IMG/VR virus record: IMGVR_UViG_3300042691_039013
Coordinates: 1 to 26,375 of that record
Reading direction: 5' to 3' (one strand)
Length of the DNA stretch: 26,375 bases
Origin: a virus
In this document: positions 25,742-26,375 of the stretch, one piece after another
Layout: every line of letters begins with the position of its first letter
Position numbering within the stretch: the stretch's first letter is position 1
Translations under genes and position numbers: made by a program
Notes under the pieces: model-generated
What the model was told of the DNA's origin: nothing
What the model saw: the letters and a program-made list of their open reading frames with translations, nothing else
The model's database searches: none

Positions 25742-26269
25742 TTATTTTACCAAATATCTGTAATGTGGTCTTTGAACTGTCCCTTCAGCTACGATTGTCC
25801 AAGCTTTAACATATTTGTCCCCATCACTGATTGTCATTTCAACATTAACACCAACGTAACCGGACACAACTTTCATGTTGTTGATGTCGATGCCTTTCAT
25901 TTCAATACGTGAAGCAAGTTTGAGAAGAGATGATTCATAATGAAGTTCCGCCCTTTTAAGTTCCATTTCTTTGAACTTATCAAGTCCTTTGACTTCTAAG
26001 GATCTGATCTCATCTCTCATTCTACTATATTCTTTGGACTTTTTTGTATTATAGAAACCGGTAGGAAAAGAATAAAACTCACTACCACTCAAACCTTTAT
26101 TTTTGAGTTCAGGGGTCAAACCGAAATATTGACACCAATCTACCTCTTTCCAATTTTTTCTTGACATAACCAAGTTAAAATAGGTTTGAGCCCATTTCTT
26201 GGTCATCTCAAAATATGTGTTTTTGAGGGTTTCTGTCTCGGTCCGAAGTATTTGATATGATTGTTTCAT
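25742..26269 (-). CDS. Hypothetical protein
   Basis: 175 residues. N-terminal helical region (MKQSYQILRTETETLKNTYF), a middle with KVLDxF-type helices (LDKFKEMELKRAELHYESSL) and a C-terminal beta region (KVVSGYVGVNVEMTISDGDK). The middle helix pair and C-terminal strand resemble proteins that sit beside phage DNA-modifying genes, but I cannot name a family. The ATG at 26269 starts four bases after TAATTTTA, so the mRNA is nearly leaderless. Confidence 0.68.
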   Translation of the reverse strand: MKQSYQILRTETETLKNTYFEMTKKWAQTYFNLVMSRKNWKEVDWCQYFGLTPELKNKGLSGSEFYSFPTGFYNTKKSKEYSRMRDEIRSLEVKGLDKFKEMELKRAELHYESSLLKLASRIEMKGIDINNMKVVSGYVGVNVEMTISDGDKYVKAWTIVAEGTVQRPHYRYLVK

Positions 26270-26273
26270 AGTG

Positions 26274-26304
26274 TAAAATTACACCTTTTTCCGGAACTGC
26301 CAAA
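26274..26304 (-). promoter_or_regulatory. Promoter TTTGGCAGTTCCGG...TAATTTTA
   Basis: TTTG at 26301-26304 and TAATTTTA at 26274-26281, 19 bases apart, four bases before the ATG at 26269. Spacer shares 17 of 19 bases with the promoter at 25709-25739. Confidence 0.65.
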
Positions 26305-26312
26305 TTTTTTTT

Positions 26313-26375
26313 TTAATAATTTACAACGAATGTTTTCAGACCATATTTATTGGAAAGGTCAATCATATGTTTCGT
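26313..26375 (-). CDS. 3' end of a gene, start beyond window
   Basis: The frame is open from the right edge (20 codons) to TAA at 26313-26315, ending LKTFVVNY. It stops 10 bases before the promoter of the next gene. Too short to identify. Confidence 0.45.
   Translation of the reverse strand, partial: TKHMIDLSNKYGLKTFVVNY

Noticed and set aside
1-26375. CRISPR arrays, insertion sequences and attachment sites
   Set aside because: Repeats found are tRNA arms and promoter copies; no regular repeat-spacer array, transposase or terminal inverted repeat is visible.

Overview
The window looks like the accessory, RNA-rich part of a very large bacteriophage genome whose host is a member of the Bacteroidota. 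No capsid, tail or replication gene is present, so this is inference. Supporting signs are: AT-rich, tightly packed small genes of unknown function; a tmRNA plus more than 20 recognisable tRNA genes; a T4 Rnl1-type RNA ligase; homing-nuclease-like genes; and promoters that match the Bacteroidota sigma pattern TTTG-N19/20-TAnnTTTG, often only a few bases before the start codon. Most genes have no Shine-Dalgarno sequence, also typical of that phylum.

Layout. 1-5875: a possible spanin-like membrane/lipoprotein pair, a KTSC-domain protein, a proteostasis pair (Hsp20 divergent from an N-domain-less ClpC-like ATPase, with two palindromes between them), and an M20/M42-type peptidase. 5920-6322: a tmRNA whose predicted tag is long (21 codons) and does not end in the usual ALAA. 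6390-8827: a small lipoprotein, a protein with an HxH metal-binding motif, an eight-motif DnaJ-type zinc protein without a J domain, and a membrane-anchored GAF-like protein. 8905-12001: a minus-strand run with an Rnl1-family RNA ligase, a Cys4 protein, a calcineurin-like phosphoesterase, a cyclic-phosphate-processing receiver-like (cREC) protein and a papain-like protein, which reads as an RNA end-repair cassette next to the tRNA arrays.

12047-17124 and 20287-25012: tRNA arrays, all on the minus strand. Conventional tRNAs cover nearly every amino acid. Mixed among them are (a) tRNA-Leu(UAA) and tRNA-Arg(UCU) genes with 26- and 24-nt insertions after the anticodon that base-pair with it; (b) seven tRNA-like genes with almost identical acceptor and T arms but cores of very different length (75 to 147 nt in total), most without a normal anticodon arm; (c) tRNA-Lys and tRNA-Phe genes whose T loop starts GGCGG instead of TTC; and (d) at least eight non-coding stretches of about 80-210 nt with long perfect helices that are neither tRNAs nor ORFs. 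Two short leader ORFs, each followed by a strong terminator, stand in front of two tRNA blocks. Small protein genes (GDP-mannose 4,6-dehydratase, an SPFH/Band-7 protein, an AVEWL-motif paralogue family, a GIY-YIG-like nuclease and many hypotheticals) lie between the RNA blocks.

How it fits together (inference): the phage supplies its own translation kit (tRNAs, tmRNA) and probably a kit to mend or process cleaved RNA (ligase, phosphoesterase, cREC). The unexplained structured RNAs and intron-like tRNA insertions are the most novel part of the window.
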